NCBI GenBank assembly: GCA_902579825.1
Contig: CACHII010000001.1
Coordinates: 309,948 to 373,947, forward strand
DNA: 64,000 nucleotides
Source of the DNA: an uncultured SAR86 cluster bacterium
GTDB lineage: Bacteria > Pseudomonadota > Gammaproteobacteria > Magnimaribacterales > D2472
Direction of reading: 5' to 3'
Shown here: one piece after another, positions 1-9,250 of the stretch
Position numbering within the stretch: position 1 is the first letter of the stretch
Layout of the letters: the number at the start of each line of letters is the position of its first letter
Notes under the pieces: generated by a model
What the model was told of the DNA's origin: nothing
The model's database searches: none
What the model saw: the letters and a program-made list of their open reading frames with translations, nothing else
Position numbers and translations under genes: made by a program

Positions 1-1837
1 ATGAAGTGTCTGTGACAGTTCTTTTTTGCAACATTCCAGGTATATCTCTTGGGTTTGCATAAGCGTTACCACCTCTTGCAACATATTGTCTCCCAACTAA
101 GTCGTTGAAGTTTGAACTATCAACTAAGAAATCATCATACCTTGCACCAATAGTTAACTTGGTGTCTTCATTCAGATCAAAATACATCTCGCCATAAAGT
201 GCTTGTGATTTTGTTCTAACATGTTGATCACTAAGAGTACCTCTTAAATCAACAGGAACTGTCATATCAGGCATCGCATTAATTCCTGCAACAATACCAC
301 CATACGCTTGAAGAATTGCAGCAGCTTGAGCTCCTGTAATTAAACCAGCTTGAACTTGCTGAACACTTGGAATTACAGCCATAAGTTGAAGTAACTCACT
401 GTAGAAAGCAAACCCACCTTTATTAGAAAAATCTAAACCTGTTAAACCAAACAACACTGGGGCATACGGATGAGCGCTGAAGTCACCAATTAACTGAGTA
501 CCCATTGTTTGAACTCTATACTCATTATCAGTAGTATCATCATACCAATAGTATCCAGCTGAGTAGTTAAATGAACCATCGAAGTCAGAAATAATATTAA
601 TTTCAGCTTGTTTATTTTCTGTTTCTACATCAGAGAAGTCATAAGTTCTGTCAGAATTAGCCATTTCACAAAATTGATTATCTCCTCCAAAACATACATT
701 TGCTTCCACTGGAGGCAGATTTAAAGCAGCTCCTACACCTAGTAATGTAACAGGAGATATGCTTCCATCATTATCGTTCATTTGATGAAAATCTCTTGTT
801 GAATAAGTATATTTAACAATCATAGTTAAATCATCACTTAAGTCATGAGTTAATTCTAAATTTGTAACTTCTGATTGTTGATAATGAGTAGGAATTCTAT
901 CTAAATATAACTCATCAAAACCGTCTGATAAAGATGGGCCATATTTATTAACAATTTCTCCTGGATCAATTAATGAGTAAAATCCAAACAAACCTGCAAC
1001 GTGTCCTCTTGTGTCTGCAGCTTGATTCAAACCACCTCTTTCATAAGGTGAGCAACCAAAAAATTGATCTTGAGCACAGAAAGATACCTCTTCTTGTGGT
1101 CTATTATCATCACTTTCTTGTCCGGAATATGTAAATTTTAAATCAGTTGAATCACTAATATTCCAATCCAATGAAATTCTTAAACCAACATCATTTCTAT
1201 CATCGAAGTCAGCACCTGTGTTAGGGTTATGAATCATACCGTCTCTTCGATTAGACATGAAAGCTATTCTTGAATTAACATTCTCGGAAAGTGGGATATT
1301 TACTGCGCCTTTCATTAGCGATCTACCAAAATTACCGCCTTCAACATCGATATAGCCGCCTAATTCTGATGTAGGTCTTTTAGTAATAAGGTTAATAACT
1401 CCTTGAACTGAGTTTCTACCATTTAAAGTACCTTGAGGTCCTTTTAATACCTCAACCCTCTCTAAATCCATAAATCCAAGATCAACAAATTGACCAGTTC
1501 CAACACTGTGACCGTTAACATTAGTAACTAATGATGAAACAACAGCAGCACCGATACCATATGAACCGATACCACGCATTTGGAATGAAGAACCAGAGCC
1601 TATTCCTTTACCCAAACCAAATCCTGGCACAACTTCGGTCAAGTCTGATAGGTCATATATTTGCTCATCTGCAAGCATGTCTGCAGTAAAAGCTTCAACT
1701 GAGATAGCAATGTCTTGAGTTGATTCTTCTTTTTTAGTTGCTGTAACTACTACTTCTTCTACTTCTTGGGCAAAAACAGAAAAAGAAAATGTAATAGTTA
1801 GAACTGTTGATAATAAATATTTTTTAAAATTTAACAT
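1..1837 (-). CDS. TonB-dependent outer-membrane receptor, 3' end outside the window
   Basis: Outer-membrane beta-barrel transporter that imports a ligand using TonB/ExbBD energy. Reading from an ATG at 1837, a signal peptide (about residues 1-22, ending near VFAQ) is followed by a TonB-box-like EVEEVVVTATKK. The plug domain comes next, with DIAISVEAF, the RGIGSYGIG stretch, ERVEVLKGPQGTLNGRNS and GVINLITKRP, all typical of the family. The rest is barrel-like, with alternating aromatic residues. The frame stays open to base 1, so about 612 residues are visible and the barrel's C-terminus is missing. A G-rich stretch (TGGGGGAA) lies about 6 bases before the ATG and may serve as the ribosome site. 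The substrate cannot be read from the sequence. Neighbours give no hint, because it is separated from yidD by a terminator. Confidence 0.9.
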   Translation of the reverse strand, partial: MLNFKKYLLSTVLTITFSFSVFAQEVEEVVVTATKKEESTQDIAISVEAFTADMLADEQIYDLSDLTEVVPGFGLGKGIGSGSSFQMRGIGSYGIGAAVVSSLVTNVNGHSVGTGQFVDLGFMDLERVEVLKGPQGTLNGRNSVQGVINLITKRPTSELGGYIDVEGGNFGRSLMKGAVNIPLSENVNSRIAFMSNRRDGMIHNPNTGADFDDRNDVGLRISLDWNISDSTDLKFTYSGQESDDNRPQEEVSFCAQDQFFGCSPYERGGLNQAADTRGHVAGLFGFYSLIDPGEIVNKYGPSLSDGFDELYLDRIPTHYQQSEVTNLELTHDLSDDLTMIVKYTYSTRDFHQMNDNDGSISPVTLLGVGAALNLPPVEANVCFGGDNQFCEMANSDRTYDFSDVETENKQAEINIISDFDGSFNYSAGYYWYDDTTDNEYRVQTMGTQLIGDFSAHPYAPVLFGLTGLDFSNKGGFAFYSELLQLMAVIPSVQQVQAGLITGAQAAAILQAYGGIVAGINAMPDMTVPVDLRGTLSDQHVRTKSQALYGEMYFDLNEDTKLTIGARYDDFLVDSSNFNDLVGRQYVARGGNAYANPRDIPGMLQKRTVTDTS

Positions 1838-1885
1838 AAATGTTCCCCCATATATGTTTGTTTTTTGTATTTTAATGATTTTAAT

Positions 1886-1914
1886 AAAAAAAGGCCGGAT
1901 AAACCAGCCTTTTT
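1886..1914 (-). terminator. Rho-independent terminator of thrS-yidD
   Basis: On the minus strand a stem GGC-x-GG/CC-x-GCC with a short TTTAT loop is flanked by A-rich and T-rich arms, giving a 3' run of seven T. It lies about 55 bases past the yidD stop and before the TonB receptor start. It should therefore end the thrS-yidD transcript and insulate the receptor gene. The A/T arms are symmetric, so it could also work in the other direction, but no plus-strand gene enters it. Confidence 0.75.
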
Positions 1915-1969
1915 GTAATTTATATATTTAATATACTTAATATTTATATTATAAAATAAGATTTATTTA

Positions 1970-2164
1970 TCAATCTTCATGCCAAGGATGACATTTAGAT
2001 ATTCTTATAATGCTCAGATAGGTCCCTTTTATTATGCCTTTATCTAATATCGTTTCAATTGCATATTGCGAACATGTTGGTGTGAACCTGCATGATGGAG
2101 GAAAAAGTGGCGAAATAAAGTATCTATAAAATCGAATTGGCAAAATAAAAATCTTTGCTAGCAT
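1970..2164 (-). CDS. yidD: YidD membrane-protein insertion efficiency factor
   Basis: Small (64 aa) membrane-associated protein thought to assist YidC-dependent insertion of inner-membrane proteins. The family signature is complete: an amphipathic N-terminus with [10 protein letters not shown], then [11 protein letters not shown], then KG...L...R, and the closing KCHPWH. Length is short but normal for the family. It starts 2 bases after the thrS stop and is presumably co-transcribed with it. In most proteobacteria yidD sits between rnpA and yidC near the origin, so this location behind thrS is unusual. No part of rpmH, rnpA or yidC is nearby. Confidence 0.9.
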   Translation of the reverse strand: MLAKIFILPIRFYRYFISPLFPPSCRFTPTCSQYAIETILDKGIIKGTYLSIIRISKCHPWHED

Positions 2165-2166
2165 TT

Positions 2167-4098
2167 CTATACTTTATTATGACTGCAAATATAGTTAATT
2201 CCCTCATCTAACGACATGGAACTAGTATCTGTGCTTCCAATTTTTCTAATAGATACGGTTCGATCTGTTTTTTCGTTTTTACCAATAGCAAATATGAAAG
2301 GTACTTTTTTGAAACTATGCTCTCTTACTTTATAGCCAATTTTTTCATTTCTTAAATCAACTTCAGCACGTATGCCTTGTTTTTTCAACATACTTGTTAT
2401 TTCGTCAGCATAATCATTAACATCTGATACTATGGATGCAACAACAACCTGTTTGGGAGCAAGCCAAAATGGTAGTTTTCCAGCATAATTTTCAATTAAT
2501 ATGCCTATAAATCTCTCAAAAGAACCTAAGACTGCTCTATGGATCATAACTGGGTAGTGCTTATTGCCATCCTCTCCAACATATTGAGCATCCAGTCTCT
2601 CTGCCAAATTAAAATCAAGTTGAAAAGTACCACACTGCCACTCCCTTCCAATTGCATCAGTTAGAACAAAATCAAGTTTGGGTCCATAAAACGCACCATC
2701 ACCTTCATCAATTCTATATGGATAACCTAAGTTTTTTATGGCCGACTCTAAAGCTGCTTCTGCCTTGTCCCATACTTCATCTGAACCAACCCTCATTTCT
2801 GGTCTAGTAGATAATTTAATATCAAATTCTTTAAATCCTAAATCTGAGTAAAGGTTAGACAAAAATTCAATGAACAGGCCTGTTTCAGACTCAATTTGAT
2901 TATTGGTGCAAAAGATATGACCGTCATCTTGTGTAAATGCTCGAACTCTCATTAAACCATGCATAGTTCCAGAGCGCTCATATCTATGACAAAGACCAAA
3001 TTCAGCATACTTTAATGGTAAGTCTTTGTATGACTTTATACCTTGATTATAAATTTGAACATGGCCAGGACAATTCATAGGTTTTAGAGCATTTACTCTT
3101 TTCTCATTTGCATGCTCCTCATCAATTTCAGTAATGAACATATTCTCGCGATATTTATCCCAATGACCTGAAGCCTCCCATAACTTTCTATCAATAACCT
3201 GAGGAGTATTAACTTCTATGTAGCCACTCTCTTGTAACTTTAATCTAACAAAATTTCTAAGATTTCTATATATAGTCCATCCATCGGAATGCCAGAACAC
3301 CATTCCAGGAGCTTCATCTTGAAAATGAAATAAATCCATCTCTTTTCCAAGTTTTCTGTGATCTCTTTTCTCAGCCTCTTCTAATTCATGTAAATATTCA
3401 TTTAATTCTTTTTCAGTATTCCATGCAGTTCCATATATTCTGGTCAGCATTTTGTTATTTGAATTGCCTTTCCAATAAGCTCCAGATACTTTTGTAAGCT
3501 TAAATGCGCCTATAAAACTTAAATTTGGTAAATGAGGTCCTTTGCATAAATCAACAAATTCATCGTTATCTTGATAATAAAGCTGAAAATCATTTTTTTG
3601 TTCAGAGTCATTAATAATTTCTTGTTTATATGACTCTCCCAAAGATTTAAAAACATTTAAAGCATCTGATTTTGATAAAAGCTTTTTAGTTATAGATGAC
3701 TTAGATTGAACAATTTTATGCATTTCCTTTTCTATTTTTTCTAAATCATCAATAGAAATTGTTTTAGAACACTCAATATCATAGTAAAAACCTTTATCAA
3801 TAGTAGGTCCGATAGCAAGTTTGGAATCTGGATATAAATTTTTTAATGCTCTAGCAAGCACTTGGGCAGCAAGAGTATGTCGCATGATTTCTAGACCATC
3901 TTGAGATTCAATAGTGATAACTGAAACAGAGCAATCTTCAAGGATAGCATCGTTTAGATCTTGTTGTTTTCCATCAACACTTAAAGCTATGGCAGCTTTT
4001 GCCAAACCTGCACCAATATCTTTTGCAAGATCATATCCAGAAGATCCTTCCGGTAATTCTCTTATGCTCTTATCAGGCAATGTTAGTTTCATGCGCAT
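2167..4098 (-). CDS. thrS: Threonyl-tRNA synthetase (ThrRS)
   Basis: Charges tRNA-Thr with threonine in the cytoplasm. Domains in order: TGS (about 1-63), the N2 editing domain (about 64-240), the class II catalytic core (about 245-535) and the anticodon-binding domain. Core motifs visible include the zinc-ligand [10 protein letters not shown], motif 2 [23 protein letters not shown], the [14 protein letters not shown] segment holding the third zinc ligand, and motif 3 around [14 protein letters not shown]. The length of 643 aa matches the family. In the editing site, C185 and H189 (CKGPH) are kept, but the usual HxxxH reads H-TLAA-Q, with one extra residue and no second histidine. The ATG at 4092 (third codon) is an equally plausible start, since MKLTLPDKS matches the usual N-terminus. 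infC, rpmI and rplT, which often follow thrS, are absent. Confidence 0.95.
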   Translation of the reverse strand: MRMKLTLPDKSIRELPEGSSGYDLAKDIGAGLAKAAIALSVDGKQQDLNDAILEDCSVSVITIESQDGLEIMRHTLAAQVLARALKNLYPDSKLAIGPTIDKGFYYDIECSKTISIDDLEKIEKEMHKIVQSKSSITKKLLSKSDALNVFKSLGESYKQEIINDSEQKNDFQLYYQDNDEFVDLCKGPHLPNLSFIGAFKLTKVSGAYWKGNSNNKMLTRIYGTAWNTEKELNEYLHELEEAEKRDHRKLGKEMDLFHFQDEAPGMVFWHSDGWTIYRNLRNFVRLKLQESGYIEVNTPQVIDRKLWEASGHWDKYRENMFITEIDEEHANEKRVNALKPMNCPGHVQIYNQGIKSYKDLPLKYAEFGLCHRYERSGTMHGLMRVRAFTQDDGHIFCTNNQIESETGLFIEFLSNLYSDLGFKEFDIKLSTRPEMRVGSDEVWDKAEAALESAIKNLGYPYRIDEGDGAFYGPKLDFVLTDAIGREWQCGTFQLDFNLAERLDAQYVGEDGNKHYPVMIHRAVLGSFERFIGILIENYAGKLPFWLAPKQVVVASIVSDVNDYADEITSMLKKQGIRAEVDLRNEKIGYKVREHSFKKVPFIFAIGKNEKTDRTVSIRKIGSTDTSSMSLDEGINYICSHNKV

Positions 4099-4130
4099 AT
4101 TATAGATTGCTTAAGCAATTTTTAATAACT

Positions 4131-5984
4131 CTATTTAATTGGTAAATAGATAACTGTATTTGTTGATAGAATCATTATGAAAATTAAACAAGTAACTATT
4201 GGTCCTAAATAGATTCTACCAGTCAATTGAAAAAAAATTCTATTAAAATACGGCAGAATAAACATCATTGGCACTATTCCAAACAATAAATTAACGCTGA
4301 GCCAATTAGTTTTCCAAAATACTGTACCGGTCGAAGCATATGTTACATATTGAATTACTATTATCATTATTAAACCTAAAGAGTTAGCAAAACCAGCAAT
4401 TAATCTTGATTGCCACTCAGATTGACCTTCAAATCTCATCGACCCATTAACTCTTAATGAGTTTGAAAAGAAAAAAATAAAAAATAAAGGGAAATACATT
4501 AAGAGTACTAACAACATCTCGGGTTGAAATATTCTTACCCCCATAAACCAAAACCTATAATCAACATGAAATATGTAATAATTTAAAAAGAGTACGAAAT
4601 AGTAAAGGATAAAAACCGCTATACCTAATAGAAAGGTTTTTAGTAATTCAGTCTTTGAGATTTGAAGACCCCAAGAGTCAGTTTTTACGCCATGATTTTT
4701 ACCAAATAGATAAAAAGATAATAGAAAAATTATTATTCCAATTGTTCCATTAAAAGCTGCCCATAACATGACTGAATTATTCATTCTCTGCGGAAAGAAC
4801 CAAGTTAATTCTCTATTTGCTGCGTCAACAAATAACACTTTAGCAATATCGACCATTGGTATAAATGTTATGCAAGCTATTGATGCACTTAAAAAGAATA
4901 TTATCCAAAATATAAGTCTGCTTTTATTAGATTGTCTTGGCAGAGCTGCAGGAATAGGTTTAATTATTTCTTTAAAAAAGTTTAGTTGAAGTAACGCTTT
5001 GGTTAATGGTATTAACATTAACAAAGAAAGTACCATATTAATTAATGTGAATAGTTCTTTAAATTGCCAAATCTGATTATATGCATCAAGTTTATTTGGA
5101 AATCCAAATACTTTCTCAAAATAATTAATCTGATTAGCTGTGGCCACTTTATTATATGGCTGAAAAGGATGAAGGAGTTTTTCATTAAAAATAACTCTTA
5201 AGTTTTTTTCTTCTTTACTTCCATAATATTTTCCAAGTTCCACTCTATCGATTTGATTTTTTTTCGATAAAACATTATTAACCGCACGTAAAGACTCTGG
5301 TGCAATCTCCATATTTGCAGCATCCCAACCTTTAAGTTCATTTCTGAAAGCTCCTTCATCATATAAAGCATAACTAATGCCCATGTTTGATTTAGAGTCT
5401 TTTAAAATGTTGTCCCTTAAAGTTAAAACATAACCTGAAACATAAACTGAATCTAATTTACTTTTTGTTTTTGATTGGATTGCTTCTTTACCAAAATAAT
5501 CCGCACCTCTTATTGCAGCATTGCCGCCCATAGAATGTCCAGTAGATCCAATTTTATTTATATCAACAAATTCATAATTTCCATCATATGCATAATCTAC
5601 AAGTGCAAACATCCCATACCCTTGAGTTGTTGCTGCTAATCTGCTTGTTGATGATGAAGACATACCTTGAGCATAGGGATCAATCAACGCTACAGCAAAA
5701 CCTCTTCTTGAGAGTTCAATCGCTATGTTAGACAAAGCTTCTTTAGATCTTTGAAAGCCTGGAACTACAACTACAAATGGAACTTTGTCAGAACTACTTG
5801 CAAGTTTTGGTTTATACAGATCATAAACCAATGTTTGACCGTCATTTGTTTTAAGTTCTTCAAGTTCAATATCTACAGAACCAAAACCAGTTTGAATTAT
5901 TGATGCAAAAAAACTTGATAAGAAGATAATTCCCAAGCAAAAAGATATTGAAAAATACCTTTTAAATAAGTTTTTTGGTTTCAT
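4131..5984 (-). CDS. Membrane-anchored alpha/beta hydrolase with C-terminal polytopic domain
   Basis: Probable serine hydrolase with an unknown substrate. A membrane segment at about residues 11-31 is followed by an alpha/beta-hydrolase fold. This fold has a PGFQRS oxyanion-type loop (75-80), an IDPYAQG strand-turn and the nucleophile elbow GHSMGG (149-154, Ser151). The second part, from about residue 310, consists of roughly eight strongly hydrophobic segments separated by short loops, one of them containing YRFWFMGVRIFQPE. The 617 aa length is about twice that of a simple esterase. The N-terminal anchor suggests that the catalytic domain faces the periplasm. It lies 32 bases upstream of thrS on the same strand. 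I do not recognise the membrane half; a lipid- or ester-processing role is only a guess. Confidence 0.75.
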   Translation of the reverse strand: MKPKNLFKRYFSISFCLGIIFLSSFFASIIQTGFGSVDIELEELKTNDGQTLVYDLYKPKLASSSDKVPFVVVVPGFQRSKEALSNIAIELSRRGFAVALIDPYAQGMSSSSTSRLAATTQGYGMFALVDYAYDGNYEFVDINKIGSTGHSMGGNAAIRGADYFGKEAIQSKTKSKLDSVYVSGYVLTLRDNILKDSKSNMGISYALYDEGAFRNELKGWDAANMEIAPESLRAVNNVLSKKNQIDRVELGKYYGSKEEKNLRVIFNEKLLHPFQPYNKVATANQINYFEKVFGFPNKLDAYNQIWQFKELFTLINMVLSLLMLIPLTKALLQLNFFKEIIKPIPAALPRQSNKSRLIFWIIFFLSASIACITFIPMVDIAKVLFVDAANRELTWFFPQRMNNSVMLWAAFNGTIGIIIFLLSFYLFGKNHGVKTDSWGLQISKTELLKTFLLGIAVFILYYFVLFLNYYIFHVDYRFWFMGVRIFQPEMLLVLLMYFPLFFIFFFSNSLRVNGSMRFEGQSEWQSRLIAGFANSLGLIMIIVIQYVTYASTGTVFWKTNWLSVNLLFGIVPMMFILPYFNRIFFQLTGRIYLGPIVTCLIFIMILSTNTVIYLPIK

Positions 5985-6013
5985 GGAGTAAATAAACTTA
6001 AATATTTCTAATC

Positions 6014-6040
6014 AAAAAAGCTGGTCAATGCCAGCTTTTA
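6014..6040 (-). terminator. Rho-independent terminator after the NTF2-like gene
   Basis: Perfect GCTGG/CCAGC stem with a six-base loop, flanked by AAAAAA and TTTTA. On the minus strand it ends in a run of six T and lies about 20 bases after the stop of the 6061-6546 gene. It also separates that gene from the hydrolase downstream. Confidence 0.75.
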
Positions 6041-6060
6041 TTTATTTATCAATACAAAAA

Positions 6061-6546
6061 TTATTCATCACTAAAATCACTTGCTTGAGAAATATGGACA
6101 CCACCATATGAAGCTGGTGAGTAATGTTGTGTCTTTGTAACCCAGTTTCCATCTTCTTTAACCCAATTCATTGTGACTCTTGTTCTATATGGGCTTGTTT
6201 CACCATTTACTTCAGTCATTCCCTCGTAATAAAATCTTACAAAAACAACATCTTCTGATAGCTGGATTGCTTCAGGGTAATAGATATTCAAAGCGCCCCC
6301 TTGATTGGAAGCTGCCCAACTAGCAGCAGTCTGTTTAATTAAAGGTTTGTGGAAACTTCCGTCTGAGTTCGTGTTATAAGTGCCACTCTTGCTCTCATAT
6401 TTAACAGCCTCTTTCCAGTCTTGATCATTTCTTGCATCAAAATATGCTGAAAGTGCATCGAGTACATCTTTTTCAGAATCTGTATGTCCATCTGCAAAAG
6501 AAAAGCCTGAAACAAAGAATAAACTTGCTATCATTAAATTTTTCAT
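6061..6546 (-). CDS. Secreted NTF2-like (SnoaL/DUF4440-type) protein
   Basis: Small periplasmic or secreted protein of 161 aa. A short signal peptide ends near FSFADG (cleavage about residue 18). The mature part follows the NTF2-like pattern: an N-terminal helix ending DALSAYFDARNDQDW, then strands including DVVFVRFYYEG, RTRVTMNWVKEDGNW and TKTQHYSP. Such folds bind small molecules or act as enzymes, but no catalytic residues are diagnostic here. It stands alone with its own terminator, and a GAGGAG ribosome site precedes the ATG. Upstream bases 6547-6643 are very AT-rich and probably carry its promoter. The function is unknown. Confidence 0.65.
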   Translation of the reverse strand: MKNLMIASLFFVSGFSFADGHTDSEKDVLDALSAYFDARNDQDWKEAVKYESKSGTYNTNSDGSFHKPLIKQTAASWAASNQGGALNIYYPEAIQLSEDVVFVRFYYEGMTEVNGETSPYRTRVTMNWVKEDGNWVTKTQHYSPASYGGVHISQASDFSDE

Positions 6547-6643
6547 TATTTTCTCCTCATTAATATTTAAAGATAATCTTAAAATAAATACATTACACTA
6601 AAAATAATTAATTAGTATATAAAAAATATTTATATTTAAGATA

Positions 6644-7243
6644 CTATGGAACTAGCCAAGAGGAATTCAAATCTTTCTCCCATTTATGAATAGCCCTTCT
6701 ATGTCCAGTACTTTTTAGGAATAGAAATTCCAAAGCATCAAAGTTAAATACTAGGACAGCAAAGTTTTGGTATCCAATCTCAACATTGAATTCTTCAATA
6801 TCATAGCTAGCCGGATTATCAATTACTTTAGATGATCCTCCTTTTACTGAATAGCATTTTTTTGATCTTGAAGTTGATTCATTCCATGCTTCTTTTGTAA
6901 CTTCATCATCATAATGATTTGTAACTGTTCCTTGAAGCTTAATTTGAATTTTAAGATTTGGATCATAACCTATTACTGTTGCTGATGAGATGGATGAAAA
7001 TTCAGTAATTTTTGTTGATCTTTGGTCAGTATGAAATCTCATTTTTCTATTTTCTAAATTAAACTCTCTTAAAACCATTACTCTTGATGAAATTATTTTT
7101 CCATCATAAGAAGAAACTACAGGAGTGTGAAAAAGAGTTTTGGCATCATCAACAGCAGCCGTTAAGATTTTATTTGCTGCATCTAAGGTTTCTGTGAGTT
7201 CAGAATAGGAATCTGGTAACTCAATTTCAAATGCTTTAGTCAT
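6644..7243 (-). CDS. Pyridoxamine 5'-phosphate oxidase-family FMN-binding protein
   Basis: Flavin-binding split-barrel protein resembling PdxH. Visible PdxH-like elements are SSRVMVLREF, FHTDQRSTKITEF (FMN phosphate region), a KIQIKLQGTV strand and the C-terminal GHRRAIHKW...SWLVP. The fold is clear, but the substrate is not: this group also contains flavoproteins that do not make PLP. I chose the ATG at 7243 (199 aa) because it forms an ATGA overlap with the cysS stop. An in-frame ATG 15 bases upstream, at 7258, would give 204 aa. Translational coupling to cysS is likely. Confidence 0.75.
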   Translation of the reverse strand: MTKAFEIELPDSYSELTETLDAANKILTAAVDDAKTLFHTPVVSSYDGKIISSRVMVLREFNLENRKMRFHTDQRSTKITEFSSISSATVIGYDPNLKIQIKLQGTVTNHYDDEVTKEAWNESTSRSKKCYSVKGGSSKVIDNPASYDIEEFNVEIGYQNFAVLVFNFDALEFLFLKSTGHRRAIHKWEKDLNSSWLVP

Positions 7244-8622
7244 GATTTCAAATTCCAATCAGTACCGCTAATGGAGTCTTTGATTTCAACACCTAAATCC
7301 AATAGTTCATTTCGAATTTTATCTGCTAAATCATAATCCTTATTATCTTTTGCTTCTTTTCTTTTTGATATTAATACGTGGATTTTTGATTCTAATTCTT
7401 CAGATATTTTTTTGTAAGAATCATCTTGTAAGATTCCTAAAGCTTGAGAAATTAAATTTAGATGAATCTTAATCTCTGATTTATTAGAATTTGAAGCGTT
7501 AAAATCTTTAACTAGTTTATGCAGTTCTGCTATTAGTCCAGGTGTATTTAAATCATCAGCTAAATAAGCGATTGTTTCTAAGTCTGCTTTAGATGAATCT
7601 TCTACAACTTCATCGTCTAACAAAAATTTAATTTCATATAATTTATCTAGAAGAATGCTTGCTTGATAAATTATTTTTTCGTTCCAATCTAAGCCCTGCC
7701 TATAATGTGATGATAATAGAGCCAGTCTAATCACTTCACCATGGTGGGATTCTGTTAACTCATTTACAAGTATTATGTTGCCTAGTGATTTAGACATTTT
7801 TTCACCATCAATAGTTACAAACCCATTATGCATCCAATATTTAGCATAAGATGTGGGATCTTCAATGTTTGCGGAAGAACAGCAACTTTGAGCTATTTCA
7901 TTTTCATGATGCGGAAAAATTAAGTCCCTGCCGCCACCATGAATATCAAAAGGAAGGCCTAATGTTTTTTTTGACATTGCTGAACATTCTGTATGCCAAC
8001 CTGGGCGACCAACTCCCCAAGGAGAATCCCAGCCTGGTTGTGACTTATCACTTGGTTTCCATAAAACGAAATCAGCAGGATCTTTTTTTAAAGGTGCTAT
8101 CTCTACTCGGCTACCTGCAATTTGTTCATCTCTATTTCTTTTTGAAAGTTTTCCATAATTAACATAATTAGGAACATGAAAAAGTACATGGCCTTCTTTT
8201 TCATATGCAAAATCTTTTGAAATCAAATCCTGAATTAATTCAATCATTTCTGGAATATACTCTGTAGCTTTTGGTTGGATGTCAGGCATCAAAACATTTA
8301 ATTCAGCCATATCATCATTATAGATTTTTGTATATTTTTTTGTAATTGAAGAAATTTCAACTTTCTGCTCATGAGCTGCCTCTATAATTTTGTCATCGAT
8401 ATCAGTAATATTTGATACATATGTAACTTTTGGATAAAAAATTCTTAAGGTTCTTACAAAGGTATCAAACACAACCGCCATTCGGGCATTACCAATGTGC
8501 GCATAATTATAAACTGTAGGGCCACATGCATAAATTTTTATGTGGTCAGGATTGCAAGGATTAAATTCTTCCTTTTGGCCATTTAAAGAATTAAATATTT
8601 TGAAAGGTACCTCACTTTTCAT
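7240..8622 (-). CDS. cysS: Cysteinyl-tRNA synthetase
   Basis: Class I synthetase that charges tRNA-Cys. It shows the ACGPTVYNYAHIGNAR start with the HIGH-type motif (HIGN), DIDDKII, GRPGWHTECSAM and GGGRDLIFPHHENE (zinc and tRNA-site residues), and the KMSKS loop (GEKMSKSLGN). A C-terminal helical anticodon domain ends near KSISGTDWNLKS. Length 460 aa is standard. It is followed by a PNPOx-like gene with a 4-base overlap and preceded 4 bases upstream by maf, so the order maf-cysS-PNPOx forms a tight operon. Confidence 0.96.
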   Translation of the reverse strand: MKSEVPFKIFNSLNGQKEEFNPCNPDHIKIYACGPTVYNYAHIGNARMAVVFDTFVRTLRIFYPKVTYVSNITDIDDKIIEAAHEQKVEISSITKKYTKIYNDDMAELNVLMPDIQPKATEYIPEMIELIQDLISKDFAYEKEGHVLFHVPNYVNYGKLSKRNRDEQIAGSRVEIAPLKKDPADFVLWKPSDKSQPGWDSPWGVGRPGWHTECSAMSKKTLGLPFDIHGGGRDLIFPHHENEIAQSCCSSANIEDPTSYAKYWMHNGFVTIDGEKMSKSLGNIILVNELTESHHGEVIRLALLSSHYRQGLDWNEKIIYQASILLDKLYEIKFLLDDEVVEDSSKADLETIAYLADDLNTPGLIAELHKLVKDFNASNSNKSEIKIHLNLISQALGILQDDSYKKISEELESKIHVLISKRKEAKDNKDYDLADKIRNELLDLGVEIKDSISGTDWNLKS

Positions 8623-8626
8623 AAAT

Positions 8627-9250
8627 TTATTCTAAACCAATAATTTCTAAATCCCTTAGAGCATTTAGTAAGGGAATTAATGGCATTCCTCTCACCGTGT
8701 GAGATGAACCATTTACATATGAGAACAGATTACACCCTAGAGATTCGAACTTATATGAACCGGCAGCATTGATTGGATTTTCAATTTCTACATAGTTTTT
8801 AATTTCAGCATCAGATAAATTGTGCATCTTTAATTCTACTTTTTCGGAATACTCCCAAAGACATTCACCATTCTTAAAAAGACTTACTCCACTGTGTTGA
8901 TAGTGTTTTTGATTTGCCAACAACCTTAAACTCTTAATTGCCTTTTCTTTAGATCCTGGTTTATGGAGCAGATTATCATCTAGAACACACATCTGGTCTC
9001 CACCAATAACAATTTTACTAGGATGGATTTTACTCACTGCAGAAGCTTTTGCTTTTGCTAAGTGAATTACTTGTACTTCAAAGGGTAATGAACTGATCTG
9101 AGATTTGATTTGGTCCTCATCTGCATCAGATACTATTACTTCAAAAATTATTCCCGCCTCGTGAAGCATTTGTTTCCTGCTTTGTGATCCTGAAGCAAGA
9201 ATAATAGGAATCTTTGGATGAATACTGGAATATTCCAGAGACTCAATCAT
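8627..9250 (-). CDS. Maf family nucleotide pyrophosphatase
   Basis: Hydrolyses non-canonical or pyrimidine/7-methylguanosine nucleoside triphosphates to monophosphates. Evidence is the family start IILASGSQSRKQML, the central VIGGDQM (in place of the more usual GADT/V), AIKSLRLLANQKH and the C-terminal NAAGSYKFESLG segment. Length 207 aa is normal. The subgroup (YhdE-like dTTP/UTP or YceF-like m7GTP) cannot be settled by eye, so no symbol is given. Its start codon abuts the folE stop. Confidence 0.85.
   Translation of the reverse strand: MIESLEYSSIHPKIPIILASGSQSRKQMLHEAGIIFEVIVSDADEDQIKSQISSLPFEVQVIHLAKAKASAVSKIHPSKIVIGGDQMCVLDDNLLHKPGSKEKAIKSLRLLANQKHYQHSGVSLFKNGECLWEYSEKVELKMHNLSDAEIKNYVEIENPINAAGSYKFESLGCNLFSYVNGSSHTVRGMPLIPLLNALRDLEIIGLE

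Noticed and set aside
4105..4125. ATTGC-TTAA-GCAAT hairpin between the hydrolase and thrS genes
   Set aside because: Its T-run is on the plus strand, where no gene enters; on the minus strand it lacks a T-tract, so it is not a supported terminator.
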